In this document: in pieces, positions 62,867 through 64,000 of the stretch | Numbering within the stretch: position 1 is the stretch's first letter | How the letters are laid out: each line of letters begins with the position of its first letter | Source: Pseudarthrobacter sp. NIBRBAC000502772 | Lineage (GTDB): Bacteria > Actinomycetota > Actinomycetes > Actinomycetales > Micrococcaceae | Assembly (NCBI RefSeq): GCF_006517235.1 | Contig: NZ_CP041188.1 | Coordinates: forward strand, 2,232,001 to 2,296,000 | Direction of reading: 5' to 3' | Length of the DNA stretch: 64,000 nucleotides | The notes under the pieces: model-generated | What the model saw: only the letters and a program-made list of their open reading frames with translations | Database searches by the model: none | Told to the model about the DNA's origin: nothing | Program-made: the position numbers and the translations under genes

Positions 62867-64000
62867 GTGCTGACTATATTGAATGCCGTGAAACGGGTGC
62901 TGGTGGGCAGGCCCTTCAGGAATGACAGGCTCGCCCATACCTTGCTCCCCAAACGGATAGCACTTCCGGTTTTCGCTTCCGACGCACTGTCCTCGGTGGC
63001 CTATGCCCCCGATGAAATCCTGCTCACCCTGGCCCTGGCCGGCGTGAGTGCGGTGGCCTTTTCGCCGTGGGTGGGCCTGGCCGTCATGGTGGTCCTCCTG
63101 ACTGTGGTGGCGTCCTACCGCCAGAACGTGCACGCCTACCCTTCCGGCGGCGGGGACTACGAGATCGCCAACGAAAACCTGGGCAAGTTTTCCGGGCTGA
63201 CTGTGGCCTCGGCGCTCCTGGTGGACTACGTCCTGACGGTGGCCGTCTCGATGTCCTCGGCGGCCACCTACCTCACCACGGCGGTGCCGTCCCTGCACGG
63301 GCAACAGGCCCTGTTCGCCACCATCGGCGTCGTGATCCTTGCCCTCGTTAACCTCCGCGGCATCAAGGAAGCCGGCAGCGTTTTCGCCGTCCCCACGTAC
63401 ATTTTTATGGCGGCGATCCTCGGCATGACGGCGGTGGGCGTCTTCCAGGCCGCGACAGGCCAGCTGGGCGAAGCATCGTCGGCGGCCTTCGAGATTGTGC
63501 CGGCTCCCGGTTTCGACGAAGGGCTGGTGGGCCTGGCCGGCGCCTTCCTCCTGCTCCGGGCGTTCTCCTCCGGCGCCGCCGCGCTGACCGGCATTGAGGC
63601 CATCAGCAACGGTGTGCCGAACTTCCAGAAACCGAAGAGCAAAAACGCAGCCACCACGCTGTTGCTGCTCGGCGTCATCGCCTCGTCCATGCTGGCCGGC
63701 ATCATCTTTCTGGCCAACGCCACGAAGGTGCACATCGTGCTGGATCCGGCGACGGAATTCCTGATGAACGGCCTGCCGCTGCCGGAGGATTACATCCAGA
63801 GTCCTGCCATCAGCCAGATCGCCCAGACCATCTTCGGCCCGGGATCAATCCTGTTCTTCATCGTGGTCGCCGCCACCGGAGTGATCCTGGTGTTCGCCTC
63901 GAACACCGCGTTCAACGGGTTCCCGGTACTTGGCTCCATCCTCGCCCAGGACGGCTACCTGCCGCGCCAGCTGCGGACCAGGGGAGACCGCCTGGCTTTC
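62867..64000 (+). CDS. APC family amino acid/polyamine permease, 3' partial
   Basis: 378 codons up to the window end, frame open. The first cytoplasmic stretch (VKRVLVGRPFRNDRL) is followed by PVFASDALSSVAYAPDEIL in helix 1, characteristic of the large actinobacterial APC permeases (Rv2690c-type). Helices 2-9 are visible, with YPSGGGDYEIANENLGK and FSSGAAALTGIEAISNGVP as signature loops. The substrate is probably an amino acid or K+; proximity to ceoBC favours neither. I start at GTG 62867, 6 nt after TAGCTT (leaderless); an in-frame GTG at 62888, 7 nt after TATATT, is equally plausible. The C-terminus lies beyond the window. Confidence 0.88.
   Translation, partial: MLTILNAVKRVLVGRPFRNDRLAHTLLPKRIALPVFASDALSSVAYAPDEILLTLALAGVSAVAFSPWVGLAVMVVLLTVVASYRQNVHAYPSGGGDYEIANENLGKFSGLTVASALLVDYVLTVAVSMSSAATYLTTAVPSLHGQQALFATIGVVILALVNLRGIKEAGSVFAVPTYIFMAAILGMTAVGVFQAATGQLGEASSAAFEIVPAPGFDEGLVGLAGAFLLLRAFSSGAAALTGIEAISNGVPNFQKPKSKNAATTLLLLGVIASSMLAGIIFLANATKVHIVLDPATEFLMNGLPLPEDYIQSPAISQIAQTIFGPGSILFFIVVAATGVILVFASNTAFNGFPVLGSILAQDGYLPRQLRTRGDRLAF

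Overview
The window is chromosomal DNA from a high-GC actinobacterium, most likely Arthrobacter/Pseudarthrobacter or another Micrococcaceae member. The evidence is consistently G/C-ending codons, frequent GTG starts, actinobacteria-specific families (SepH, DUF3710, DUF4193, DUF3093, DUF3159, DUF4191, a PafA-independent PAC2 protein) and gene order resembling two Mycobacterium tuberculosis blocks: pepB-dlaT-lipB-lipA-glnA1-glnE on the left and the ceoBC-dut-sigA neighbourhood on the right. No database search was possible; names rest on recognisable motifs.

Left core block (1-11.4 kb): glnE (5' end cut by the window) adenylylates glutamine synthetase GlnA, encoded a few genes away. VOC and GNAT proteins, an RDD membrane protein, a DUF3817-like membrane protein and DUF4191 follow, then lipA/lipB (lipoate synthesis) and a membrane-anchored kinase-like protein.

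Accessory island (about 11.4-21.4 kb): a run of short, mostly hypothetical single genes on both strands (secreted-repeat lipoprotein, DHFR-like protein, small membrane proteins, GNAT, DUF1304, a 300-aa anchored protein) with lower GC in places. About fifteen copies of a degenerate 16-19 bp motif, consensus roughly GGRAHCSSTCTAMCGGGMG, lie between these genes, usually just 3' of a stop codon. I do not see it in the flanking core DNA. The layout resembles a cassette array but no integrase or recombinase is visible. This is the main candidate for something undescribed.

Middle core (21.4-36 kb): TIGR01777 epimerase, a Tricorn-type protease, OsmC, a small membrane protein, SucB (E2 with two lipoyl domains), Lpd (E3), leucyl aminopeptidase, PAC2 protein, MFS transporter and DUF4192. 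LipA/LipB would lipoylate the SucB E2, and Lpd reoxidises its dihydrolipoyl groups.

Right core (36-64 kb): sigA; parE and parC (topoisomerase IV) flanking a BlaI-type repressor/M56 peptidase pair and the cytochrome bd operon cydA-cydB-cydDC. Three perfect TTCTAC-N5-GTAGAA dyads sit between blaI and cydA, and a fourth near-perfect copy sits upstream of the small membrane gene at 26.7 kb, suggesting a BlaI regulon that controls respiration. After parC come a protein acetyltransferase fused to an acyl-CoA synthetase-like module, DUF5998, a phosphodiesterase, SepH, DUF4193, DUF3093, Dut, DUF3710, an OB-fold protein, DUF3159, two TrkA-type K+ regulators and an APC permease cut by the window end. 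Many genes start 5-7 nt after a TAnnnT hexamer with no Shine-Dalgarno, as expected for leaderless mRNAs.
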